Assembly (NCBI GenBank): GCA_001910725.1
Contig: MJGA01000015.1
Coordinates: 620,001-684,000, forward strand
Length of the DNA stretch: 64,000 nucleotides
Reading direction: 5' to 3'
Source of the DNA: Phanerodontia chrysosporium
Lineage: Eukaryota; Basidiomycota; Agaricomycetes; Polyporales; Phanerochaetaceae
Shown one piece after another: positions 22,313 through 33,259 of the stretch. Both the position numbers and the translations under genes were made by a program. Every line of letters starts with the position of its first letter. Position 1 is the first letter of the stretch. The notes beneath the pieces were generated by a model. The model did no database searches. It was not told where the DNA came from and saw only the letters and a list, made by a program, of their open reading frames with translations.

Positions 22313-24388
22313 TCATAGCTTGAGTTTGGTGACTTGAAGAGGTTGATCTACATTCACTTTAGCATCGTGACCGCTCCACAGGACGGGTGTACTTACATGT
22401 CTGCTGGAACAAGTTGTCCTGAGGAACCGGAACAATGTGTTGGTTGAGAGCAGAAGCATCTACCATCTCTGGACGGAGCTCGTCGATCGTGCGCACTCCA
22501 AGGAGACGCATGTTCATCTCGAACTCATCCTATGGAAACATTGTCAGCGAAGGAGTCTTTCATCCAACCATAAGATGTCGTACCCGGAAGATTTGGATAG
22601 CACGCTCGACGCCCGCCTCGCCGTACGCGCAGAACGCGTAGAGGAACGCACGACCGACGCCGACAGCCTTGGCACCGAGCGCGAGCGCCTTGAGGACGTC
22701 GCTTGCGCGGCGCACGCCGCCGTCGACGTAGATCTCGAACTTGGGGTCCGGCCAGTAGCCCTTGGCGCGCAGCGCGGCGACGACCTCGACGAGCGCCTCG
22801 AGGCCCGAGCGCGCGGTGTCGAGCTGGCGGCCGCCGTGGTTCGAGAGCACGATGCCCTGCACGCCCGCCTCGTACGCGAGCACCGCATCCTCCGCGGTCG
22901 ACACGCCCTTCAGGATGATCGGCACTGTGTGCAAGGTTTAGGTGAGGAGGGTGCAAAACGGCACGCAAAAGACGCACTCTTGGTGATGCTCTTGAACCAC
23001 GGGATGTCCTTCCACGAGAGGCTGGGATCGATGAATGACTGCACCAGGGAGTCAAATCGTGCGTCTGTAGGTACAAAACTGGGCGGGTACTCACGCTGAT
23101 CGCGCGCGCGACGCCCTGGTCCTTCTTGACGTCCTGCCCCTTCTGCACCTCGGCGCCGGCATCGTCGTCGACCTGCTTCATGCGCATGTCCTTCTCGCGG
23201 CGCCCGAGCTGCGGGGCGTCGACGGTGATGAAGAGGCCCTTGACGCCGCGCGCCTCGGCGTGCTGCACGTACTTGCGGGTGATCTCGCGGTCGCGGTTCA
23301 CGTACAGCTGCAGGAAGAACGTCTGGTTGTTGGCCTGGGCGTTCACGATGTCGTCGAACGAGCACGAGGCGAGTGTCGCGATCTGCCAGGTGGCGTCAAT
23401 AGGCAGCAGAGACGCGGTAGAGGAAGCGCTACTCGCCATTTGAATGACGCCATGCTTGGCCGCGGCGCGTGTCAGGCAGAGCTCGCCGTCGGGATGGCCG
23501 AGCTTTCCGAGGGCTGTTGCAGACTTAGTAGCGTTGTCAGCTCCGAGCCTTCGCCTGATGTATTGAACCCACAATGTATAGAGGCAGGGAAGATTTTTGG
23601 CCGAGGATGGTCGTTGACCAATCAACGACCGAGACATCGCGGAGGATGCGCGGACGGAACCACACCCTAAGCCATAAAATTAGCCAGAAGGTACGTCGAA
23701 CAGGCTTTATTGACCCACCGCTGGAAGGCTGTCCGGTTCTCGCGGATAGTGATCTCATCGTCCGAGCCCGACGAGTAGTAAGCCTGACCAAGTCACTGCA
23801 TCAGGCGATGTCTGCGTTAAATCTTCAAGAATATACACACCCAAGCCTTGTCTGGGATGACAGCCTTTGCGATGACCTCGAAGTCGTGCATGTTCAGGAT
23901 ATTCTCCAGCGGCGGCCGAGCGGCGAGTGCGGCCTGTCGTGCCATTTCCTCTGCGGTAACTTCCTTGACGGCTTTCGTAACGGTGCTTTCATCGATGACG
24001 CCGAGGCTAAGCATGAATGTGAGCGACATGTGGCTCTGGCTTCCGATACTACATACTGCTTCTCGACAGGCAGGTTCGTCGTGATGGCGTCTGGCGGGTG
24101 GATAGGCTCATAGGCCTCACTAGACAGGAAGTTAGACAGGACCGAAGGGAGCTTAGGAGAAAACTACGCACGTCGCGTCTTGGCCGGCGTACTTCAGGAT
24201 AATGCGGCTGCCACCAGGGTGCTCTGCGGCCTCGAAGTTAGTCGCGGGCGGCAGAGCGGACACTAATCGTGCGTACCGTCCAGGAAGTCGGTGACATCGT
24301 ATACTTTGCCGTGGACGATGATCCAGCAGCTCTCCCTGCTGTTGTGTTTCGCAACCTCGGGGCCGGTAAGGACCTTGATGTCAGACAT
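22313..24388 (-). CDS. Flavocytochrome b2-type 2-hydroxyacid dehydrogenase (copy 1)
   Basis: A multi-exon gene that begins directly with a cytochrome b5 domain: [20 protein letters not shown] and DVTDFLDEHPGG, where the HPGG His is an axial heme ligand restored by splicing. A linker leads to an FMN-binding alpha-hydroxyacid oxidase barrel: [52 protein letters not shown] (catalytic His/Arg) and [20 protein letters not shown]. The last exon ends QVTKLKL. There is no mitochondrial presequence, unlike yeast Cyb2, which argues against the intermembrane space. Substrates could be L-lactate or, as for the flavohemoprotein glyoxylate dehydrogenase known from brown-rot fungi, glyoxylate oxidised to oxalate. 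Sequence alone does not decide. Confidence 0.85.
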
Positions 24389-26515
24389 TTTGCGTACGGT
24401 TAGACGGTGGCTGGCAGGCTGGTAAGGGGCGTTGCAGCCCTGGGACCGCTTCATGTTTTAGCTTTATTCGACACGGTACGGAGGAGGCGGAGTCCGCGAG
24501 GACCGCTTGGCGGCGGCGCTCTGCACAGAGCTGAACACCAGAAGCGCATCGAGCAACGTGAAAAACCGTGCGGGGAGCCCGTCTTAACGCTTAGAGCTCT
24601 GTAGAACCCGGTGATAGACCGGGTGTGGGGTGAAGGATGAGTCTTGTTCGGGGAAACTGCCTGGAGGTAGGTGAGCCGACGCCAACAAAGCAGCATGCGA
24701 GCTGGATTCAGAGCCCCGGAGGGCCGCAGGCGGCTATGAGCACAGGTGAGAACGGATGATTACGCCGGGGGCTACGCGTAATGAACCTACCCGCAAGAAG
24801 AACAGCGACCACTGCCTGGAACCCGCACAGGACGGCGGTATCGGGGTGTGCGGAGGCCATCCCCTCTATCGCCGCGCTCGGAAAAGCAGGATAACAAAAT
24901 TCGCATTGTTATAACCGTGGTGCACCTGTCCTGAGCTGGCTAGAACGGTCCTCAGCGATTGTGTGTCTTGGACCGGGGTGGTCACCTTGTGGGCGACCGG
25001 TGCTTTCTCACATGGACACTGATTGGTGCTGGTAAGAGGCAGGAACTGTGGGTAATGACACTGTCTCGTATCAGCGGAGACATAGGACTATTTTGCATGG
25101 CTATCAGACTTGCACTCTGGTCTCACATTTCATTGAAAAAATACACATACCTCTGGTCGTGGCATGACAGCCTTCCAGCCGCTGTCAGCGCCAGTATTCC
25201 GCCAACCACGTGATGACTGCAAACAAGCCTAAACAAACAGCGCAAGGAGCAGCGCTTGTCGTTTTCTAAACCTCGACCACAACCTTCCTGATACATTGGC
25301 CTCTCGGAACTTGCTCATGCCTGCATGTATACCCGGCTTCCCAGAAAGCCAAGGCGCACCTGTACTATTCGAATGACGCGTCATCCGTACACTCAAGCTC
25401 AGGATCCGAGCTACGCCGGTATCAAACTTGGCAACCATTTGAGCGGCTGCTTGTGAAGACTCGAAACTCGAGGAATGCTGTATCCCACTAGCCTCCGCTC
25501 AGTCTCTATGTACATGCTTCTATTTTTAGTATGCCAAGAACTTGCACGGCCTCCGCTAGCTTGCATATGCGTACAAACCGTTTACCTCATTTCCCGCCGC
25601 TTCAGGTTGTGACGGTAAGTTGACGTCGCTCCGTACGGTCATTCCCGCCTATCACTGATATGTACATGAAGAATTATGTTCAGCAATTCTTCTAGTGCAG
25701 GAAGCATCCGTTCTCACGTTTGTTATCAAAGACACGCAAGCCCCCACTCTGAAAAACCTGCAGTCTTCCTACTCACCTCGCAATCTTCGCCCTCACACCG
25801 AGGTCCAGCAGAAGAGACATTTGCTGCGTTCTAACTGCGTAGAAACAAGTCTGTCATATTCCAATGGTCTTTCCCAAACTCTCTTTCTCGCCCGCTCTAA
25901 CTCCGCAAAGGCAATTGTGGATCTCCCACCGCATCCTAGCGCTCTCCCGCTGCTCGCGACGCAAAGCTAAGCTTGTGCCAAGAGCATCTTTGTGGCGTTG
26001 TGCGAGACGTATGCCGTTTCCAGCGACGACCTCGCATATCCTCGGAACTTGTAATGCTTGGCAGCAAGAAGTCGCCTTTTAGCGGGCTCTCGGTACAGTC
26101 GTGCGCTCGCTCACGCCGTCTGTATACCACGTCGAACGACGTGGTGCGACATTTCGAGAGATAGTTTGGAACTGCCGAGGTTCTAGTCTCGCTTAACGCC
26201 GCTTCATCTCCCCGATTCTTGCGAGTTTCCGTCCGGATCGTGAGCTGTCCGGGACTGTCGTCCTCACCCCGCACCGACAAGACTAGCACCGCACGCGCCA
26301 ACCCCGCGCTCCGCAAAATCTTGGATCACGCATGACAACTACTGTGCGGCTTGGGGAATGCGCTCGTGGGAGCATCCGAACCGGCGGGCGACGCGAAGCA
26401 GATAAATACATGCCAGACGCGGCGAGCCAACCTCAGCCCGCTCACCGACGAGCTTCCTCTACAGCCTCTTGCATCCACACTTCAATCGCTTCCCCCTCAC
26501 TCTTCACAAGCAAAA
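24389..26515. other. Divergent promoter region, flavocytochrome copy 1 / ICL-family enzyme
   Basis: This 2.1 kb region separates two divergent start codons. A weak TATA-like TAAATA lies at 26403-26408, about 110 bp before the downstream ATG. The stretch 24470-24950 is GC-rich with short self-complementary parts, but no RNA family was recognised. No protein-coding exon structure was seen. Confidence 0.4.
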
Positions 26516-27867
26516 ATGCCAGGCCTTGAGCTCTACGGTTCTTCCGAGCCCGCTGCCCCTGCTACCACTGTTGTCGATGTCTCCGAGCCGGTGTCCCCTG
26601 TTGAGGAGCCGGTGCGCGATGCGCCAAGGAGCCCGACCGTCTACTACAACCCGCGTCTCGACCCAAAGAACTACCTCGAGGGCCCGCTTTCGCTCAACGC
26701 TGCGACGCGCCTGCGCCAGATGCTCGCACGGCCCGGCATCGTGGTACGCATTTGTCCTGCTCTATACCCTTGATGTGCACGCACTCACGTATTCCCTGCT
26801 CAGGTTGCCCCTGGTATTTGCGATGGAATCAGTGCCCGCTGTGCGCTTGAGGCCGGCTTCGAGTGTCTCTACCAGAGGTGCGCTCCATCCACATTTGGCG
26901 CAAGACACAGACTGACCTTCTTCTACAGCGGTGCCGCAACGACGGCTTCTCGCCTCGGCATGCCCGATCTTGCGATCGCGACCTTGAACGACTTCGTCGA
27001 GGCCGGTGCCATGCACGCTTCGCTGAACCCGACAGTGCCTGTGATCGCGGACGCGGACACTGGGTACGCTTCCCCACTTCTCCTCCCACCACACCGTCCT
27101 GACGCATCATTCGCAGCTTCGGCGGGCCGGCGATGGTCGCGCGCACCGTCACGAAGTACATCCGCGCGGGGCTCGCCGCGTGCCACATTGAGGACCAGGT
27201 GCAGACGAAGCGCTGCGGGCACCTGATGGGCAAGCAGGTCGTCTCGCGCGAGGAGTTCATCACGCGCATCCGCGCCGCGGTCATTGCGCGCGACTCGGTG
27301 CCCGGCGGCTCCGACTTTGTGATCATCGGCCGCACGGACTCGGCGCAGGTGCTCGGCATGGACGAGGCCATCACGCGTCTCAAGCTCGCCGCCGACGCCG
27401 GCGCGGACGTGTGCTTCATCGAGGGCGTCAAGACCGCGGAGCTCCTCACGAAGACCGTCGCCGCGCTCGCGCCGAAGCCCGTCCTCGTCAACGTCATCTC
27501 CGGTGGCCTCACTCCGTCGTTCACCTGCCAGGAGGCCGAGGCCCTTGGTGCTAAGATCATCAGTACGTCTCCCACAGGGTCTCCTTCGAGGGACGCCACT
27601 GACTGATCATGATCAGTCTTCTCCCTCGTCTCTTGCGTCGCTGCCGTGCACGGTATTCGTGCTGCCATGCGCTCGCTCAAGAAGACAGGCACAGATTTCA
27701 CCTCCGCTCAGGGCATGGATCCTAAAGCGTTCTTCGAGGTCATGGGTATGTCATACAGAATAACGGTCCTACATCTCTGTTCCTGATTGTCATGCGCACT
27801 TCCAGGTCTCAACGAAGTCATCTCCCTCGATGCCCGCGCAGGTGGCAAGGCCTTCGAGGAGATCTAA
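26516..27867 (+). CDS. ICL/PEP-mutase superfamily enzyme, oxaloacetate acetylhydrolase-like
   Basis: Six exons (26516-26743, 26804-26877, 26929-27063, 27117-27562, 27617-27745, 27806-27867) give 357 residues. The superfamily barrel is clear: VAPGICDGISARCALEAGFE, VIADADTGFGGP (metal-binding Asp residues), HIEDQVQTKRCGHLMGKQVV (flexible active-site loop with the KRCGH signature), FVIIGRTDSAQ and PVLVNVISGGLTP. Members include 2-methylisocitrate lyase, PEP mutase and fungal oxaloacetate acetylhydrolase, which splits oxaloacetate into oxalate and acetate. Length and loop suit the last group, but the residue that separates OAH from lyases was not aligned. No mitochondrial presequence and no PTS1 are visible (it ends FEEI), so it is probably cytosolic. 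It lies between two flavocytochrome genes. Confidence 0.75.
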
Positions 27868-28439
27868 TCCTGAGCCCTTACGTCTCATCCAATCGCATAT
27901 GTAGCATATGCCACCGGTTATCACTGCATCATTAGAAGGGCTCATTTTACATCTGTATTCACACCCACATTAGACTATGTGTAACCTCTATGACTGTCGT
28001 GTAGCTTGCACTATCAATTCATCTCATATTTCAAGTTTGAATGACCAGTGGATCAGACGATTCGGAAAACGTCATAACAAGATCAATCTCGATGATGTGT
28101 ATTGCACTGCGTAGGTGAGATAACAATGCACGTTCGAACCCACTACTGAATAGGTTATCATTGGCATTTTCATTACGTCCGCTCATAGTTGCTCTGCCAA
28201 ATTCTAAGCCATCTCTACCCGACAGCGGAAGGTAACGTGAGTGGTATTTGACGTGTGTATGTTCTTCTTAGGTGAATTTAACAATAGTCGAAAGTGATTG
28301 AGTAGTACTCACTTGTCACGTAGTTTGAATGACGCGTAAAAGCCGTTGCGCTGGGTGCGCTAAGCAATACTGATCGGGCCCCATTGTCTTGAAGCGTTGG
28401 CGAAGTGACGTTAGCCACTTGTTCCCTCGGAACCGGAGA
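27868..28439. other. Intergenic region
   Basis: 3' flank of the ICL-family gene up to repeat copy B. No gene was seen. Confidence 0.5.
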
Positions 28440-29729
28440 AGGGCCCCTCTACTCTCCATCGACGAAAGAGTTGGTTCCTACAGCCGTGCGTGAGTAGCAC
28501 GCATGACTTGAGTTGCAGATGACTGACCCAAGTGTCGATGAGACTATGCCGCTCCCTAGTGGTGCCGGCGCAGTGACAGAGGCGCATCTGAAGAGAACGT
28601 GTCAATCACAGACCCTCCTCCTCGCCGTGGAATAGCGACTCACCTCGTGTCACAAGCCTTGCCGCAGGGTCCGGTGCCACCGGCAGGCCTGTACGGGAAC
28701 CCCACCGCCGACTACTAGCGACCGAGATCAACTCGACGATGCCGAGGTTCCCAGAAGCGTTCGTCGTTGGCAGAGCTAGCGGTTCCTGCCAGCCACGTAC
28801 AGCTCCTGCTGCCGGTGCCCGGTCCAAGTGGTCACTTCGAGAAAGTGTGTGTTTTGTTCGCTGTGTATGGTCTCGTTCGGTCGATGCGCTTGTGGCTTCT
28901 GCTGCTGCGCCACTGTGGCAGCTCGTGCTGCGTCTGGTCGTCGTCTGGTCTTCGTCTGTCAGTCACGAGGTGGAGGTATTCGAATACAGTGAGCTCACCA
29001 GCATCGTCGCCTGCCCTGCTGGTCCGGTGCCACCGACAGGCCTGCACGGGAACCCCGCGGACAACAGCAACGAGGATCAACTCAGCGTTGCCGAGGTTCC
29101 AAGTCGCCATCATCGACGAGGCTAGCGGTACCTGCCAGCCACGTGCAGCTCCTGCTGTCGGTGCCCGGCCCAAGTGGTGTTGCGTCCGAGTCGTAGACAT
29201 CGACGGCCGCCGTTCCCCATGTCAAGAACAGAGGGGGGAGAGGAAGAGAAGTGGGAGGCGGGTAGTGGTGGATGAGGTGCAAGATTGCTGGGGCAGGGAG
29301 AGCGAACGAGAGGGGTATTTATACGTTTCTGGAGCAGTGGCTGGCACGGCTGTCACGTTACTTGTTTGTTGACAGGGATCCGGGCGGGCGGAGGGCAGGA
29401 AGCCCCGGAAGACGAGCATTCCGGAGAGCTTCTGGTACAAACAACGTGAGTCTTTCGCGTTTGCTGTGGCACAGACTGTGTTTCTGTTCAGCTCTGAGAG
29501 TTAGCATATATTTAGGTGATGATTCGCCCGCAAAACGATACAAAAATCGTGGCACATACCTGCTCAGGATGCTTGAGGGCCGTCGGCTAGTCATCCGCTG
29601 CGTGTCCGAATGCTGACCGTTCCGACGCCGGCGCGCATCGAAGAGCTCGCGAAGCGGCTGACTCTTCGAGTCTTCGTCCCAAACTAGGAGACCTTCCTAT
29701 TTGGGACGTGTTCGAGGTAGACGCTTTCC
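28440..29729 (-). repeat. Unclassified 1.3 kb repeat, copy B (inverted relative to A)
   Basis: This is the reverse complement of 20762-22035. Protein-level comparison of one long shadow frame shows only about three differences in some 135 codons of the core, while the borders drift. Copy B has an extra segment of about 15 bp near 29600 and lacks 2 bp near 29185 relative to copy A. It carries the same TATA box (29316-29323) and the same internal direct repeat. Confidence 0.7.
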
Positions 29730-30295
29730 AGTGGACCACAACCGGTCGTCAGCTAGCGTCAGCTGCGCATCCTCGTTCTGTTTCCCCGATCTCCAGGATT
29801 TATATCATCTCCCAGATCACGAACGCGGTACATCAAGGCAGACGCTGCAAGGCAAGTTGAAGTAAAACCAAACAAGAGCCCACTTCACTCACACTTCAAT
29901 CAAATTCGCCCAAATTCGCGTCTTGGCTGTTCCTGCTCCTTTCTCCCGCCCCGTGGGGCCGATCCGCAGACGGAGGAGAGTGGACCTGGAGATTCACGTC
30001 GCAGGCTGCAGTGCTATTTGGGGCAGGATTGCGCCACGGCGGGAGCCAATGAAACGGCGCGTATCGAATCGGCCGACGCCGATTGGGGTCACGGGGAGCG
30101 CCTGCCGGGGTCCCGGCTGTCCTGTGACGGGCGTCCGAGCCTCCTATTGCAGGAGAACCTCCGCGGGACGGAATACCTGCGGCAGACGGCTAGAATACAA
30201 AGTTCTTTCTACCTCCAGTCCTCTTGACCTCGCCACACACTGGTCTTGGCTTGCGACCTCTTCCCTGGACCAGTACTCAGCACGCTCAGCCCGCC
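29730..30295. promoter_or_regulatory. Upstream region of flavocytochrome copy 2
   Basis: No gene was seen. This stretch between repeat copy B and the ATG at 30296 must hold the promoter, so the repeat sits about 570 bp upstream of the start codon. No TATA box at normal spacing was recognised. Confidence 0.4.
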
Positions 30296-32637
30296 ATGAC
30301 AGGAAAAGTATACACTGGCCAGGAGGTCGCAAAGCACAACACGCGCGAGAGCTGCTGGATCATTGTCCATGGTGAGTTGAGCTCACTCCAGCGCGGGTTC
30401 AGACACAGGAGATGTACAGGGACGCGTCCTGCGTACCCTCGAGGTCATAAGCTAGGAGTAATGCTCACGCGTGTCTCCTAGGCAAGGTCTACGATGTTAC
30501 AGAGTTCCTGCCAGGTGCGTCTTAAATCCACTCGCCGTTCAACTAAGGCTGACCTGATGTCTAGAGCACCCCGGTACGACATAACCTCTTGTGCGGTTTC
30601 ATCATCTGCTAACAGCGCAGCGGTGCAGGAGGTGCCAAGATTATCTTGAAGTACGCCGGCAAGGATGCAACGTGCGTTATTTCCCACATATTCCACAGCA
30701 ACTCGACTCGAGCGGTTTCCTAGTGCGGAGTACGACCCAATCCACCCCCCAGATGCCATCACCAAGAACCTGCCACCTGAGAAGCAGTGCGTTAACGTGC
30801 TCCGCCGTTTCCTAGGTGTAGACTGACCAGTGCATCCAAGGCTCGGCTCGGTGGACTTGAGCACCGTAGAGAAGGTCGAGGTTGTTGTGCGCGAGGAGGA
30901 CAAGATCCGCCAGGAGCTCTTCTCGCAGCGTCCACCACTGTCAGAGATTCTGAACTTGCACGACTTCGAGGTGTGCTTCCATCCCGTATCTATGTCGGTG
31001 AGAAAGCCTCACAAGGAAGCGCTTTGCAGACTCTTGCTCGGCAGATTATGAACGAGAAGGCATGGGCCTACTACAGTTCAGCTGCAGACGATGAAATAAC
31101 CATCCGTGAAAACCATGCCGCGTACCACCGGTTAGTGCCGCAAAGCATCGCAGGTGTGCTCATTATATTAACCATTAGTCGCACACAGGATTTGGTTCCG
31201 GCCACGGATCCTCAGGAACGTTACGCACGTTGACTGGTCGACCAAGATCCTGGGTGTACCCTCGAGTATGCCTATCTATATCGTATGTTTACACCTTAAA
31301 TCATCCTGTCTGAGAGGAGTTAATCCTAGTTTGTAGACTGCAACTGCCCTCGGTAAGCTCGGGCACCCGGATGGTGAGTTGAATCTCACCCGGGCCGCCG
31401 CGAAGCACGGTGTCATCCAGATGGTGCGTGCCCGCGCATATGTCGGCATTTCTGGTTCTGTGGCTGACGGAAAACGCTGTGATGCGCCTAGATTCCCACC
31501 CTGGCCTCATGCTCCTTCGACGAAATCGTCGATGCCGCAGCTCCTGGCCAATCACAATTCCTTCAGCTGTGAGTTCCATGTGATGGATGGAAATGCGTCA
31601 TTTTCTGACAGCGTTCCAGCTACGTGAACAAGGAACGTGAAATTACCCGCAAGTTCGTGCAGCATGCCGAGCAACGGGGTATCAAGGGTTTGTTCATTAC
31701 TGTAGATGCCCCACAGCTCGGTCGTCGCGAAAAGGTACCGCAGATGTTGCAGCCAGACCAGCTCAGAGTTGACGCTCGTATTGCAGGACATGCGGCAAAA
31801 GTTCGACGCAGAGGAACCGGATGAAATGGAGCGTAACAACGAGAAGGTCGACCGTTCACAAGGCGCGGCCCGCGCGATTAGTGTATGGGTCCTTTTCCGC
31901 CTTTGCCAGCTTGTTCTCATCTTATCTGTAGTCTTTCATCGACCCAGGCCTGTGCTGGGAAGATATCCCGTGGTTCAAGGGAATCACGAAGATGCCATTG
32001 ATCTTGAAAGGCGTGCAGTGCTGGGAGGACGCGCTCCGGGCATACGACGAGGGCCTCGCCGGCGTCGTCCTCTCCAACCACGGCGGTCGCCAGCTCGACT
32101 TTGCGCGCTCGGGCGTCGAGGTGCTCGTGGAAGTGGTGGACAAGCTCAAGGAGAAGCGCGGACTCCAGTTCCCGAACGAGAAGTTCCAGCTGTTTGTTGA
32201 TGGCGGTGTCCGCCGCGCAACGGATGTCATCAAGGCTGTGGCACTCGGAGCGACCGCTGTTGGCATTGGCCGGCCGTTTTTGTACGCATTCTCGACGTAC
32301 GGCCAGGAGGGCGTCGAGAAAGCTTTACAAATTCTCCATGTGAGTAACCGCCTGCAGTGTGGGCGCACGAGCGCTGAATCCCCTCCTAGGACGAGTTTGA
32401 GATGAACATGCGCCTCCTTGGCGCCCCGACGATGAAAGACGTCGTCCGAGACATGGTGGACGCATCGTCTGTGCACCAGCACATCGTGGCGGTCCCCGAC
32501 GACCGACTGTTCCACCAGAACTGTGAGTCTAATCTCTCTGTAATGTCGGGGGCTGCGAACTGATCGGGCGCGCAGACGAGAGCATTGCAGGCGCACAGCT
32601 CAGGGCTGCTGCGAAAGAGACGAAGGCGCGGATGTAG
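30296..32637 (+). CDS. Flavocytochrome b2-type 2-hydroxyacid dehydrogenase (copy 2)
   Basis: This paralogue of the gene at 22313-24388 has the same order: a cytochrome b5 domain ([46 protein letters not shown]), a linker, and an FMN barrel ([70 protein letters not shown]). A 9 bp microexon (30565-30573) encodes the Glu-His-Pro of the heme motif. Copy 1 lacks the intron that follows it. The protein begins at the b5 domain without a presequence and ends TKARM, where A-R-M fits the type 1 peroxisomal signal. A peroxisomal glyoxylate or lactate dehydrogenase role is plausible. All main catalytic motifs look intact. Confidence 0.85.
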
Positions 32638-33259
32638 GTTGGTTTGATGATGTATGCTGTGCATCTCCCGTTGTATCTGTATTCCGATTTCCGCTTGGAT
32701 GTGTATATAACCCGGACTCTATCGCTTTACCTCGAGGCCTACACGCTTTGCGAGTAGCCGCTATGTGTGGAACGGAGTCAATTTACGTCGAGCCAGCGGT
32801 CAGGGATTATGTTATGGATACGGCGAGGCGAGGCCTGAGCCAGAGCTGGAGTCAGGGATATGATGTCAACCACGGTCCCGGAGCGGACCCCGGGGAGTAG
32901 CCAACTGTGCGTAAGGGTTTCTGGGGTCTCCCCCACACCGGCCCATGATTTTTCGTGCCGCTCCTGGCTGAGTTCTGCTGTCTGCTACTGTCCACGACGA
33001 GGACAAGACTCACGGATCGCTGTTCCAGCCAGCATCCGACTCCTCTGCACCTTTCTTACCTCCAACTCGCGACCATTCGTTCGCCTGCAGGCAGGTCATC
33101 TTTCACGACCGACCTTCACGCGACCTCCCCGTCCCAGTTATCGCATCTCGCCTTCACGAGACATATCGCTGCAATTCGTGCGTCTTGAACAAGCTTACGC
33201 ATCATCCTAATCCGTTCTCATACCTGTCTGTCTCCGACCCGCTGTCATCGTCATCCAGA
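32638..33259. other. Intergenic region upstream of eIF4G
   Basis: This contains the 3' flank of flavocytochrome copy 2 (a TATATAA at 32704-32710 is too far from the next ATG to be its core promoter) and a C/T-rich stretch from 33040 that is probably the eIF4G leader. Confidence 0.4.

Noticed and set aside
22525..23637. 370-codon unspliced frame inside flavocytochrome copy 1
   Set aside because: It is real coding only in parts; the Arg-rich middle results from reading through introns and then in the wrong phase.
24470..24960. GC-rich stretch considered as a structured RNA
   Set aside because: Short complementary pieces exist but no known snRNA, tRNA or rRNA motif could be recognised.
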